Shown here: positions 1-8,058 of the stretch, one piece after another
How positions within the stretch are numbered: the first letter of the stretch is position 1
Layout of the letters: every line of letters begins with the position of its first letter
Source: Rhodoferax ferrireducens
Lineage (GTDB): Bacteria > Pseudomonadota > Gammaproteobacteria > Burkholderiales > Burkholderiaceae_C
Assembly: GCF_003347515.1 (NCBI RefSeq)
Contig: NZ_QEII01000242.1
Span: 1 to 34,633, forward strand
Direction: 5' to 3'
DNA: 34,633 nt
The notes under the pieces: generated by a model
The model's database searches: none
Seen by the model: only the letters and a program-made list of their open reading frames with translations
What the model was told of the DNA's origin: nothing
Program-made: the position numbers and the translations under genes

Positions 1-169
1 CGGCCTCCCTGGGGCCGAGGTTGGCGACGTCGGCCAGCTTCTGCCCGGTGGCGGGGTCGAGGATGTCAAAGCGGCTGCTGCCGGCCAGCCACTGGCCGTT
101 GATCAGGGCGTCGGTCTTGAGCAGGCTCGGGTCGTTCAGCAGGGAAAGGGGGGAGGTGTTCATGTCCAT
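1..169 (-). CDS. gabD: NAD(P)-dependent succinate-semialdehyde dehydrogenase, N-terminal part (runs off the window)
   Basis: About 56 residues are visible. They match the start of GabD-type aldehyde dehydrogenases: a short leader with LLKTDALINGQWL, then FDILDPATGQKLADV, which is the first beta-strand pair of the ALDH fold. The catalytic Cys and Glu lie outside the window, so function rests on the N-terminus only. Known GabD enzymes oxidise succinate semialdehyde to succinate. The frame has two in-frame ATGs, at 169 and 163. The start lies only 5-11 bases after the stop of the upstream dehydrogenase, so the two genes are probably co-transcribed. Another ALDH subfamily is possible. Confidence 0.72.
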   Translation of the reverse strand, partial: MDMNTSPLSLLNDPSLLKTDALINGQWLAGSSRFDILDPATGQKLADVANLGPREA

Positions 170-174
170 GGCGA

Positions 175-1254
175 TCAAGCTTTCAGCGAGACGCGCGCGG
201 CAATCGCCTGGCCCATCTCGGTGGTGGAGGCGGTACCGCCCAGGTCGCCGGTGCGCGGGCCTTGCGCCAGCACGTCTTCAATGGCCTGAACAATGGCATC
301 GTGGGCCGCGCGCTGGCCCAGAAAATCCAGCATCAGCGCGCCCGACCACACCATGGCGACCGGGTTAGCGATGTTTTTGCCGTAGATGTCGGGCGCCGAG
401 CCGTGCACCGGCTCAAACAGCGACGGGAAGCTGCGTTCGGGGTTCAGGTTGGCGGAAGGGGCCAGGCCGATGGTGCCGGTGCAGGCCGGGCCCAGATCCG
501 ACAGGATGTCGCCAAACAGGTTGCTGGCCACCACCACGTCAAAGCGATTCGGTTGCAGCACGAAGCGCGCGCTCAGGATGTCGATGTGCTGCTTGTCCAC
601 CGTAACGCCGGGGTAGTCGGCCGCCACCGCGTCGGCGCGCCCATCCCACCAGGGCATGCTGATGGCAATGCCGTTGGACTTGGTGGCCACCGTCAGGTGC
701 TTGCGCGGGCGGCTTTGGGCCAGCTCGAAAGCGTATTTCAGCACCCGGTCCGTGCCGTGGCGTGAGTAGACCGATTCCTGGATCACGATCTCGCGCTCGG
801 TACCGGCGTACATGATGCCGCCGAGGTTGGTGTACTCACCCTCGGTGTTTTCGCGCACCACGAAAAAGTCGATATCGCCCGGCTTGCGACCGGCCAGCGG
901 GCAAGGCACGCCCTCGAACAAGCGCACCGGGCGCAGGTTGATGTACTGGTCAAACTCGCGACGAAACTTGAGCAGCGAACCCCACAGCGAGATGTGGTCG
1001 GGCACGGTGGCGGGCCAGCCCACGGCACCGAAATAAATCGCATCCATGTCCTGCAACTGGACCTTCCAATCGTCGGGCATCATCTGCCCGGTTTGGGCGT
1101 AGTAGTCGCAGTTCGCCCATTCGAAGTGGGTGAACTGCAGGTCAATGTCAAAACGCTGGGCGGCGGCTTGCAGCACGCGCAAGCCCTCGGGCATGACTTC
1201 TTTGCCGATGCCGTCGCCGGCAATCACGGCGATGTGGAAGGGTTTTGTCATCAA
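175..1254 (-). CDS. Tartrate dehydrogenase / D-malate dehydrogenase (TtuC/DmlA type, isopropylmalate dehydrogenase family)
   Basis: This is a 359-residue protein with the full-length beta-decarboxylating dehydrogenase fold. The N-terminus IAVIAGDGIGKEVMPEG is the family opening. VPDHISLWGSLLKFRR and QYINLRPVRLF form the substrate-site region, where the LWG..L.FRR pattern is typical of tartrate/D-malate enzymes rather than LeuB. VRENTEGEYTNLGG is the metal/cofactor segment, and SNLFGDILSDLGPACTGTIGLAPSANL plus EPVHGSAPDIYGKNIANP bind metal and NAD. The expected reaction is NAD-dependent oxidation, with or without decarboxylation, of D-malate or tartrate. Starts at 1254 and 1251 are both ATG. 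Its stop lies just upstream of the gabD start. The tail of a broken ABC ATPase ends 10 bases upstream, so the original promoter may have been lost. Confidence 0.9.
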   Translation of the reverse strand: MMTKPFHIAVIAGDGIGKEVMPEGLRVLQAAAQRFDIDLQFTHFEWANCDYYAQTGQMMPDDWKVQLQDMDAIYFGAVGWPATVPDHISLWGSLLKFRREFDQYINLRPVRLFEGVPCPLAGRKPGDIDFFVVRENTEGEYTNLGGIMYAGTEREIVIQESVYSRHGTDRVLKYAFELAQSRPRKHLTVATKSNGIAISMPWWDGRADAVAADYPGVTVDKQHIDILSARFVLQPNRFDVVVASNLFGDILSDLGPACTGTIGLAPSANLNPERSFPSLFEPVHGSAPDIYGKNIANPVAMVWSGALMLDFLGQRAAHDAIVQAIEDVLAQGPRTGDLGGTASTTEMGQAIAARVSLKA

Positions 1255-1264
1255 AGTTCCTCAA

Positions 1265-1531
1265 TTAAGCCGACGCCGTTTCGGCGCGGCGGGTTTGCAG
1301 GGCCAGCAGGTCGGCTTCGCTGCGGTGGCACAGAATCTCCGCGCCGCCGCTCAGTTGACGCTGCGGTGGCGCCGTAGTGTCGCAGGTCCCCGCGACCCGC
1401 AGCGGGCAACGGTCGAGAAAGCTGCACAGTTCGGCGTGGTATTCAGGCCGTGCCGTGACCGGGGCGACTGTGAGTCGGTGACGTCCATCTCGTCCAGCCA
1501 ACCATGCCGTAGCTCGGGCACCTAAGTACAC
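1265..1531 (-). pseudogene. C-terminal remnant of a peptide-type (Dpp/Opp-like) ABC transporter ATPase
   Basis: The reading frame encodes 88 residues. Its second half carries the C-terminal signature of oligopeptide/dipeptide ABC ATPases: C-x4-RCPL-x5-C, then TAPPQRQL, then a Cys-His pair (LCHRSEADLL), seen as CSFLDRCPL, AGTC and ILCHRSEA. That is the oligo_HPY-type tail of DppD/DppF/OppD. Walker A, the LSGGQ signature and Walker B are all absent. The first 20 or so residues (from a GTG at 1531) do not look like the family. The body of the ATPase has therefore been deleted, with a junction near 1480-1530. The frame stops 10 bases before the downstream dehydrogenase, so the transporter and that enzyme once probably formed one unit. 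It could alternatively be a chance-preserved frame, but the Cys/His spacing argues against that. Confidence 0.66.
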
Positions 1532-1570
1532 CTAATTCTGGAAGGGTGTTAAGTGGTCATATTGAAAAAT

Positions 1571-1587
1571 ATGTACGATAAATACAT
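1571..1587 (+). promoter_or_regulatory. Probable NsrR operator in the hmp promoter
   Basis: The 17-base site has perfect outer arms, ATGTA and TACAT, separated by 7 bases. Against the published NsrR consensus ATGYATTTNAAATRCAT it differs only at positions 6-8. A weak -35/-10 pair, TGGTCA at 1554-1559 and GATAAA at 1577-1582 with a 17-base spacer, would place the -10 inside the site, as expected for repression. NsrR is the Fe-S nitric oxide sensor that commonly controls hmp. The nsrR gene itself is not in the window. Confidence 0.65.
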
Positions 1588-1610
1588 CTTTAACGCCAGG
1601 ACTTACCACC

Positions 1611-2792
1611 ATGCTTTCTCAAGAACACCACGCCATCATCGCCTCGACCGTCCCCCTTCTGGAGCAAAACGGTGAAGAGTTGACGCACCATTTTTACCTC
1701 AAGCTTTTCAAGGACTTTCCCGAGGTGCTGCCGCTGTTCAATCAAGCCCACCAGCACAGCGGTGACCAGCAGCGCGCGCTGGCCAACAGCATCCTGATGT
1801 ATGCCAAGAACATCGAGCGCCTGGAACAGCTGGGCCCGCTGGTCAGCACCATCGTGAACAAACACGTCGCGCTGCAGATCCTGCCGGAACATTACCCGAT
1901 GGTCGGCGCCAGCTTGCTGAAAGCGATCCGCGAAGTACTCGGCGCTGAAGTCGCCACCGACGCCGTCATCAATGCCTGGGCCGCAGCCTACGGCCAGTTG
2001 GCGGACATCCTGATGGGCGCTGAAGGCGATATCTACCAGCAGAATAAAGCCGCGCCGGGCGGCTGGGAGGGCGCACGCAAGTTCGTCGTGTCGTGCAGAA
2101 CTGTGGAGTCGGATGAAATCGTATCCTTCCAGATGACGCCGCAAGACGGCAAGCCGGTCTTGGCCTTCGAGCCTGGCCAGTACATCGGCATCCGCGTGAC
2201 CGTTGACGGCGTCGAGATGCAGCGTCAGTATTCGCTGTCGGCCGAGCGCAATGGTGTCAGCTACCAGATCAGTGTCAAGCGCGAGCCGATGGGGCTAGTG
2301 TCCAACTTCCTGCACGATTGCATCAAGGTCGGCGATGCGGTCGATCTGTTCCCGCCTTCGGGCGCATTCACGCTGGCCGGGGGCAAAAAACCAGTGGTGC
2401 TGATCAGCGGCGGAGTCGGTATCACGCCGACGCTGGCCATGTTAACGAGCGCGCTGAAGACCGGACGTGACGTCTATTTCATCCATGCCGCGCGCCACGG
2501 CGGCGTACACGCCTTCCGTGGCATGGTCGACCAGCTGGCCGAGCGTCATGACAACCTGCGTCATTACTATTGCTATGCCGAGTCGCGCGAGGGCGATACC
2601 AAACCGCATGCGGTCGGCCTGATCGGACCGAATCATCTGGCCCAGTGGCTTCCCGAAACGCGGGATGTGGATGCGTATTTCCTGGGGCCGGTGCCGTTCA
2701 TGAAGGCGGTGAAATCGTCGCTGCGAGACATGGGGGTGCCGAAAGCGCAAACGTCTTACGAGTTCTTCGGTCCGGCATCGGCGCTGGCTTGA
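1611..2792 (+). CDS. hmp: Flavohemoprotein, nitric oxide dioxygenase
   Basis: The protein has 393 residues, the normal length for bacterial Hmp. Residues 1-138 form a globin with the functional triad of this family: Tyr29 (B10), Gln53 (E7) and proximal His85 in NKHVALQ. Residues 150-255 form the FAD-binding ferredoxin-reductase domain with RQYSLS at 205-210. Residues 260-393 form the NAD domain with GGVGITPT at 267-274 and a C-terminal FGPASAL tail. It converts NO and O2 to nitrate in the cytoplasm using NADH. The NsrR-like palindrome 24-40 bases upstream of the start suggests induction by nitric oxide. It stands alone, with a convergent DUF3079 gene downstream. Confidence 0.96.
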   Translation: MLSQEHHAIIASTVPLLEQNGEELTHHFYLKLFKDFPEVLPLFNQAHQHSGDQQRALANSILMYAKNIERLEQLGPLVSTIVNKHVALQILPEHYPMVGASLLKAIREVLGAEVATDAVINAWAAAYGQLADILMGAEGDIYQQNKAAPGGWEGARKFVVSCRTVESDEIVSFQMTPQDGKPVLAFEPGQYIGIRVTVDGVEMQRQYSLSAERNGVSYQISVKREPMGLVSNFLHDCIKVGDAVDLFPPSGAFTLAGGKKPVVLISGGVGITPTLAMLTSALKTGRDVYFIHAARHGGVHAFRGMVDQLAERHDNLRHYYCYAESREGDTKPHAVGLIGPNHLAQWLPETRDVDAYFLGPVPFMKAVKSSLRDMGVPKAQTSYEFFGPASALA

Positions 2793-2824
2793 TATGCCGA
2801 GCCCGGCAACGTGAGCCGGCGAGA

Positions 2825-3046
2825 CTATTTCCGAGGGGTTGGTGTCACAACGCAACTGGCCTCGGCAACGGGCTCCGGCTCGTAATCACTGCCCCACTCA
2901 CGCCAGTTTTCACCAAACAATTCAAACGGGTGCTGGGTGCGGTCGGATCCATTGCCACACATCATGTCGGTAGCGGCACAGTATTTATCACAACCCCAGC
3001 AAATGCGTTCGGGGTTGGCTGGATGCACCGGAAATATTTTTTTCAT
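2825..3046 (-). CDS. DUF3079 family small Cys-rich protein
   Basis: This 73-residue protein matches the DUF3079 family: an N-terminal KKIFPVHPANPERICWGCDK segment followed by CGNGSDRTQHPFELFGENW. Four cysteines at residues 16, 19, 23 and 30 form a C-x2-C-x3-C-x6-C pattern, which could bind a metal; this is inference. The family has no assigned function that I know of. The final 20 residues, rich in Pro and acidic residues, are beyond the conserved core. The gene is convergent with hmp, 32 bases away, and divergent from the ABC exporter operon. No good Shine-Dalgarno sequence is visible before the ATG. Confidence 0.85.
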   Translation of the reverse strand: MKKIFPVHPANPERICWGCDKYCAATDMMCGNGSDRTQHPFELFGENWREWGSDYEPEPVAEASCVVTPTPRK

Positions 3047-3075
3047 TTTTCAATACGCGAAGTGCCTCAGGTAAT

Positions 3076-3088
3076 CATCTTAAAGATG
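3076..3088. promoter_or_regulatory. Perfect inverted repeat in the AT-rich divergent region between DUF3079 and the ABC exporter
   Basis: CATCTT and AAGATG flank a single A. The surrounding 3047-3172 stretch is much more AT-rich than the genes and must hold the promoters of both divergent genes. AT-rich -10-like hexamers such as TATAAA lie near 3100. The repeat could be an operator, but no family-specific motif is recognised. Confidence 0.3.
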
Positions 3089-3187
3089 CGCATATTATGC
3101 CTTTTATAAAATAGGTACTTGCATTCATCGTGAATCCTTAAAGGCGGCCGCAGCCGATGCTTTCACTGTCTGGTGGTAAATTCACGC

Positions 3188-4168
3188 ATGAATACGTCAC
3201 CTACATGCGCATCTCAGACGACTGACGCCGCTAACCCCATCATCTCTGTACGCGGCATTGGCAAAACCTATGCTGGTGGATTTCAGGCGCTCAAGAGTAT
3301 CAACCTTGAGATCAGGCGTGGCGAAATTTTTGCCCTGCTCGGACCCAATGGGGCGGGCAAAACGACCTTGATCAGCATCATCTGCGGCATTGTCAATTCC
3401 ACTTCAGGCACGGTCATCGCCGACGGCCACGATACCGTGCGCGACTACCGCGCCGCGCGAGCGGCGATTGGTCTGGTGCCGCAGGAGCTGCATACCGACG
3501 CGTTCGAATCGGTCTGGGCCACGATCAACTTCAGCCGAGGTCTGTTCGGCAAAGCGCCCGATCCCGCTTATCTTGAAAAAGTTCTGCGCGATCTCTCCTT
3601 GTGGGACAAGCGCGACGCCAAGATCATGACACTGTCGGGGGGCATGAAGCGTCGGGTGCTGATTGCCAAGGCGCTGGCGCACGAGCCGAAAATACTGTTC
3701 CTGGATGAGCCGAGTGCCGGCGTCGACGTCGAGTTGCGCCACGATATGTGGCGCATGGTGCGCGAGCTCCGGGCCGGCGGCACCACGATTATCCTGACCA
3801 CGCATTACATCGAAGAAGCCGAAGACATGGCCGACCGCATCGGGGTGATCAGCAAGGGCGAACTGATCGTGGTGGAAGACAAACACGTGTTGATGCGCAA
3901 GCTCGGCAAGAAGCAACTCACCCTGACGCTGCGGGTTGCCATGACGAGCGTCCCGGTCGGGCTTGCGGACTGGTCGCTGGAACTCGCCGCCGATGGCCAC
4001 ACCCTGATTTATACCTTTGACACGCAGAAGGAGGAAACCGGCATCGCCGCGCTGCTGCGCGCGCTGGGCGAGCATGGCATCGACTTCAAGGACCTTCGTT
4101 CCAGTGAAAGTTCATTAGAAGATATTTTTGTCAGTCTGGTACACCAGCCCAAAGAGGCACTCGTATGA
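3188..4168 (+). CDS. ABC-2 type exporter, ATP-binding subunit
   Basis: From the ATG at 3188 the protein has 326 residues (an upstream in-frame start at 3173 is possible). One nucleotide-binding domain is present: Walker A GPNGAGKT at 52-59, signature LSGGMKRR at 149-156, Walker B ILFLDEP at 169-175 and the switch His at 206. The C-terminal 100 residues end in [11 protein letters not shown], the usual tail of DrrA/NodI/CcmA-like exporter ATPases. It powers efflux of an unknown substrate with the permease encoded directly downstream, whose ATG overlaps this stop codon as ATGA. Drug, polysaccharide or lipid export are all possible. Confidence 0.9.
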   Translation: MNTSPTCASQTTDAANPIISVRGIGKTYAGGFQALKSINLEIRRGEIFALLGPNGAGKTTLISIICGIVNSTSGTVIADGHDTVRDYRAARAAIGLVPQELHTDAFESVWATINFSRGLFGKAPDPAYLEKVLRDLSLWDKRDAKIMTLSGGMKRRVLIAKALAHEPKILFLDEPSAGVDVELRHDMWRMVRELRAGGTTIILTTHYIEEAEDMADRIGVISKGELIVVEDKHVLMRKLGKKQLTLTLRVAMTSVPVGLADWSLELAADGHTLIYTFDTQKEETGIAALLRALGEHGIDFKDLRSSESSLEDIFVSLVHQPKEALV

Positions 4169-4926
4169 ACCTGCATGGCATTCGCGCAATCTACCGCTTC
4201 GAGATGGCACGCACGTTTCGCACGGTGATGCAAAGCATCGCCGCACCGGTGCTCTCGACCTCCCTGTATTTCATTGTGTTTGGCAAGGCCATCGGCTCGC
4301 GCATGGGCGACATCGACAGCATCAGTTACGGCGCTTACATCATCCCCGGCCTGGTCATGCTGTCCCTGCTGAACGAGAGCATCTCCAATGCTTCGTTCGG
4401 GATCTACATGCCGAAGTGGGCGGGCACCATTTACGAGTTGCTCTCGGCACCCGTATCCTGGGTCGAGGTGCTGATCGGCTATGTGGGTGCGGCGGCGACC
4501 AAGTCGGTGATGCTCGGCCTGCTAATTTTAGGCACGGCGCGGATCTTCGTACCCTACGAGATTGCCCATCCCTTCTGGATGGTCGCCTTCCTGTTGCTCA
4601 CGGCGGTGACGTTCAGCCTGTTCGGTTTCATCATTGGCCTGTGGGCCGACAGCTTCCAGAAACTACAGGTGGTTCCGATGCTGATCGTCACCCCGCTGAC
4701 CTTTCTGGGAGGTGCGTTCTACTCCATCAACATGTTGCCCCCACTGTGGCAGAAGATCACCCTGTTCAACCCGGTGGTGTACCTGATCAGCGGCTTTCGC
4801 TGGAGCTTCTATGGCGTTGCCGATGTGCATATCGCCGTCAGCATCGGTATGACCTTGGCCTTCCTGGCGATTTGCCTGGCGGGTGTGCGGTGGATCTTCA
4901 AGAGCGGGTACAAACTCAGGAGTTGA
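4165..4926 (+). CDS. ABC-2 type exporter, permease subunit
   Basis: This 253-residue integral membrane protein has about six hydrophobic segments, around residues 25-42, 57-75, 105-127, 137-158, 170-190 and 222-245. It contains the ABC-2 pattern seen in NodJ/DrrB-type permeases, for example [18 protein letters not shown] followed by [13 protein letters not shown]. The four-base ATGA overlap with the ATPase gene indicates translational coupling. The two subunits together should form a half-size exporter dimer in the inner membrane. The substrate cannot be read from the sequence. Confidence 0.9.
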   Translation: MNLHGIRAIYRFEMARTFRTVMQSIAAPVLSTSLYFIVFGKAIGSRMGDIDSISYGAYIIPGLVMLSLLNESISNASFGIYMPKWAGTIYELLSAPVSWVEVLIGYVGAAATKSVMLGLLILGTARIFVPYEIAHPFWMVAFLLLTAVTFSLFGFIIGLWADSFQKLQVVPMLIVTPLTFLGGAFYSINMLPPLWQKITLFNPVVYLISGFRWSFYGVADVHIAVSIGMTLAFLAICLAGVRWIFKSGYKLRS

Positions 4927-4986
4927 GACGACAGCAGGCTCACCAGGAGCTTGTCTATGAACAATTGATCCAGCGCCTTGCCATCA

Positions 4987-4998
4987 AATGGCGCCATT
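4987..4998. repeat. 12-base perfect palindrome 60 bases after the exporter operon
   Basis: AATGGCGCCATT reads the same on both strands and is flanked by a near match (ATC/GAT), giving a possible short stem. No T-run follows, so it is not a classical terminator. The rest of 4927-5177 holds no gene that I can support; it must contain the promoter of the penicillin-binding protein gene. Confidence 0.3.
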
Positions 4999-5177
4999 GA
5001 TTCGCCCGCTGTCGCAAACTGTTGCTTCGATCGTCGTAGCAAAAATTTACAACTTTCAAAAACCAATGCACGGGGTTGCGGCACTCGCGGGTGTTGTGGT
5101 AACGATAATCAAGGGTTGTCTTTCTCACTGCTGTCCTGCACAGCGCCACACTTGACGCCGCATCGGCCTGTTCGACC

Positions 5178-7436
5178 TTGAAGCATTCAATCTCAATATC
5201 TCTCTTTCTCTTGGTGCTGCTGTCGGCGCTTGCCCTGCCGTTTGCCTCTGCGGCCACGCCTTTGGATTTACCGAGCCTGGATGCATTGATGGACTATCGG
5301 CCCAAGATCCCCTTGCGGGTCTACACCAGCGACAACGTTCTCATTGGTGAATTTGGCCAGGAGAGGCGCGACTTTGTGGCGATCAAGGACATTCCGCTGA
5401 TCCAGAAGCAGGCGCTGCTGGCGATCGAAGACTCGCGTTTCTACGAGCATGGCGGCGTTGACTTCAAAGGCGTGGCGCGCGCCGTGATGGCCGACCTTAC
5501 GGGGGGTCTCAAGCAAGGTGCTTCAACCATCACCATGCAAGTGGCGCGTGACTTTTTTCTCACCAAGGAAAAACTTTTCTCGCGCAAGCTCACCGAAGTG
5601 ATGCTTGCCTACAAAATCGAGCGGGCATTGAGCAAAGACCAGATTCTGGAGCTCTACATGAACCAGATTTATCTGGGTCAGCGAGCCTATGGCTTCAGCA
5701 GTGCGGCGCGCATCTATTTTGGCAAATCCATCAAGGACCTTAGCATTGCCCAGGCGGCCATGCTGGCGGGCTTGCCGCAGGCGCCTTCCAGCATCAACCC
5801 AATGGTCAACCCGAAAGGCGCCAAACAACGCCAGCACCTGGTGCTGAAGCGCATGCGCGATCTGGCGTATATCAATGAGGTGCAGTACAAATCCGCCTTG
5901 AAGGAAGATCTTCATGTGCTCGGCGAAGGCAAGGCGTTCAACAACCATGCGCAATTTGTTGCCGAAATGGTGCGCCAGACGATGTATGCCCAGTTCAAGG
6001 AAGAAACCTACACCCGGGGCATCAGCGTCACCACGACCCTGGTCCAGGCGGATCAGGAAGCGGCGTATGAGGCGGTGCGGCGCAATGTTATGGCCTTCGA
6101 TCAGCGCCACGGTTATCGCGGTGCGGAGGCCTATGTGGCTTTGCCGCGCAACCCCATTGAACGCCAAAAGCTGATTGAAGCGACCCTGCAAAAGCATCCC
6201 GCCAGCGACAAGCTCTTGTCTGCCGTGACCCTCACCGCAACACCTAAAAGCCTGCATGCGGTGTTGGCCAATGGGGATGAGATCGAGCTCGGTGCTGACG
6301 GTCTGCGCTGGGCTGCGGCGGGGCTGGCACCCAAAGCGCCTGCGGCACTCAAGCTCAAACCAGGCGCTGTGATCCGTGTGGTGCAAGACAGCAAGGGCCG
6401 CTGGCGCATCACGCAATTGCCTGTCGTGGGTGCGGCCTTTGTGGCGTTGAACAATCAGACCGGCGCGTATCGCGCCATGGTAGGTGGCTTTGATTTCAAT
6501 GCCAACCAGTTCAACCACGTGACTCAGGCCTGGCGCCAGCCCGGCTCGGCCATCAAGCCCTTTATCTATTCGGCTGCACTGGAACAAGGCTTTTCACCCG
6601 GCACCCTGGTGAACGATGCACCGCTGACCCTGAGCAGCGCGGAAACCGGGGGCCAGCCCTGGCAGCCCCAGAACGACGATGACGTGTACGACGGCCCCAT
6701 CACCCTGCGCACGGCGCTGGCCCAGTCCAAGAATGTCGCGGCAGTGCGCCTGCTGCGCGCCATCACACCGCAATACGCGCATGATTTTCTGCCGCGTTTC
6801 GGTTTTGATGCCGCCAAGCACCCGGTGAACTACACCCTGGCGCTGGGCACGGGCTCGGTCACGCCGCTGCAAATGGCAGGCGCCTACTCGGTGTTTGCCA
6901 ACGGTGGTTTTCAGATCAGCCCGTACCTGATTCAAAAGGTGGTGGACACGCGCGGCAACGTGCTCTTTGAGGCCAAACCGGTCGTGCCCGGGCTGGAGAG
7001 CGCGCGCGTGCTCGATGCGCGCAACGCCTTCGTCACCGGCAACCTGTTGCACGAAGTGACGACCTCGGGCACCGGCGCTTCCGCCTCCCAAAAGCTGGGG
7101 CGGCAGGACCTGGCCGGCAAGACCGGTACCAGCAGTGAAGCCTTCGACGGCTGGTTTGCGGGCTACAGCGGGAGCACCACGGCAGTGGCCTGGATGGGTT
7201 ACGACGAGCCCCAATCGTTGGGCGGGCGCGAGTTTGGCGCTACCTTGGCGCTGCCCATATGGATCGATTTCATGCGCGTCGCCCTGGCCGGTAAACCGCC
7301 CTACCCAACCCAGCCGCCTGCTGGCGTTTCGCAATCGCAGGGAGACTGGATGTTTGACGAATTCCTGACCACGGGCGCCGTGCGCTCGCTGGACCTGGAT
7401 ATCCTGCAGGGTCTTAAGGAATTGGGTAGCCCTTGA
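5178..7436 (+). CDS. Class A penicillin-binding protein (PBP1A-like bifunctional transglycosylase/transpeptidase)
   Basis: The protein has 752 residues. A hydrophobic N-terminal segment (about 5-25) is a membrane anchor or signal peptide. The GT51 glycosyltransferase domain carries EDSRFYEHGG at 84-93 with catalytic Glu84, GASTITMQ at 114-121, and the KIERALSKDQILELYMN helix at 146-162. An OB-like insert lies around 340-410. The transpeptidase domain has the active serine motif SAIK at 457-460, SKN at 517-519 and KTGT at 648-651, so both activities should be intact. It polymerises and crosslinks peptidoglycan on the periplasmic face. The chosen start is a TTG with no clear ribosome site; the frame is open upstream to 5109 without ATG or GTG, and the next ATG (5289) would remove the anchor. 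The usual pil gene neighbours of mrcA are absent, so this may be an accessory paralogue. Confidence 0.93.
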   Translation: MKHSISISLFLLVLLSALALPFASAATPLDLPSLDALMDYRPKIPLRVYTSDNVLIGEFGQERRDFVAIKDIPLIQKQALLAIEDSRFYEHGGVDFKGVARAVMADLTGGLKQGASTITMQVARDFFLTKEKLFSRKLTEVMLAYKIERALSKDQILELYMNQIYLGQRAYGFSSAARIYFGKSIKDLSIAQAAMLAGLPQAPSSINPMVNPKGAKQRQHLVLKRMRDLAYINEVQYKSALKEDLHVLGEGKAFNNHAQFVAEMVRQTMYAQFKEETYTRGISVTTTLVQADQEAAYEAVRRNVMAFDQRHGYRGAEAYVALPRNPIERQKLIEATLQKHPASDKLLSAVTLTATPKSLHAVLANGDEIELGADGLRWAAAGLAPKAPAALKLKPGAVIRVVQDSKGRWRITQLPVVGAAFVALNNQTGAYRAMVGGFDFNANQFNHVTQAWRQPGSAIKPFIYSAALEQGFSPGTLVNDAPLTLSSAETGGQPWQPQNDDDVYDGPITLRTALAQSKNVAAVRLLRAITPQYAHDFLPRFGFDAAKHPVNYTLALGTGSVTPLQMAGAYSVFANGGFQISPYLIQKVVDTRGNVLFEAKPVVPGLESARVLDARNAFVTGNLLHEVTTSGTGASASQKLGRQDLAGKTGTSSEAFDGWFAGYSGSTTAVAWMGYDEPQSLGGREFGATLALPIWIDFMRVALAGKPPYPTQPPAGVSQSQGDWMFDEFLTTGAVRSLDLDILQGLKELGSP

Positions 7437-7575
7437 GGGCGGACATGTGCGAGGCCTATCTGGCACATTCGCTGCGCCAGAATTCTCTCCTCTGAAGACC
7501 ACTCGCCGTTCAGAGACTGGCTGGAGAACTTGGCCTTACGCGTCGGGCGACCCGCTTTCAACCTCTCGTTCTTCT

Positions 7576-8058
7576 TTAGCCGACCGAAGGTGGGCGTGGG
7601 AGAGCACGACCGGTTTCGAGTAGCGTCTTGAGATTCGAAAGCACCTTCGGCCAACCGCCCGAGATGCCCGCGAGCATCTGGGGGTCGCGCGCCAGGTCTT
7701 CATGGGTGACCGTCAAACGAACGAGCCCGTCGCCTTGCGGCTCGATATCGATGGCCACACGCGAATGCTTCGATTCGTCCTCGGCGTCCGTCGGCCTGGC
7801 CCATGTGAAAACCAGACGGCGTGGCGGATTGCTCTCGACCACCTTGCCGACAATGTCGACCGCGCTCGCATCGTCGGCGTGTTGGTGCTCCCATTTGGAG
7901 CCGGGCTTCCAGTCCGACACGTTGACACGTGCACAGGCCGCAGTCGACCCCACCCAGTACTGGGCCATCACGTTAGTGTCGACGAACGCCTGCCACACCT
8001 TCTCCGGCGTCGTTGCGATGTAGGTCACGTACACAAAGTCAGGTTTTTTCATTGTCAT
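7576..8058 (-). CDS. SRPBCC / AHSA1-domain protein
   Basis: From the ATG at 8058 (another at 8052) the product has about 160 residues. It opens with FVYVTYIATTPEKVWQAF and continues through a lipocalin-like START/Bet v 1 core (SKWEHQH, VVESNPPRRLVFTW, TVTHEDL, GISGGWPKVLSNLKTLLETG). These are hallmarks of the AHSA1 branch that is often paired with ArsR regulators. The first codons overlap the 3' end of the arsR-like gene by about 20 bases, so translation is probably coupled. The ligand or partner is unknown; small hydrophobic molecules are bound by related folds. It is the last gene of a three-gene unit. Confidence 0.88.
   Translation of the reverse strand: MTMKKPDFVYVTYIATTPEKVWQAFVDTNVMAQYWVGSTAACARVNVSDWKPGSKWEHQHADDASAVDIVGKVVESNPPRRLVFTWARPTDAEDESKHSRVAIDIEPQGDGLVRLTVTHEDLARDPQMLAGISGGWPKVLSNLKTLLETGRALPRPPSVG

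Noticed and set aside
1590..2144. 184-residue frame antisense to hmp
   Set aside because: It lies wholly opposite the globin domain of a well-supported gene and its sequence has no family resemblance.
2803..2819. CCGGC/GCCGG hairpin after hmp as a terminator
   Set aside because: The stem has only five pairs and there is no U-tract; common by chance in GC-rich DNA.
4128..5000. 290-residue plus-strand frame overlapping the exporter permease in another frame
   Set aside because: It is His/Arg/Gly-rich and lacks membrane segments; the 4165-4926 frame gives a clear ABC-2 permease coupled to its ATPase.
5523..6587. 354-residue frame antisense to the PBP gene
   Set aside because: Long antisense frames arise from GC-rich codon use; the plus strand has all PBP catalytic motifs and this frame has none.
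6594..7502. 302-residue frame antisense to the PBP transpeptidase domain
   Set aside because: It is rich in His, Arg and Gln without any domain, as expected from the complement of a GC-rich gene.
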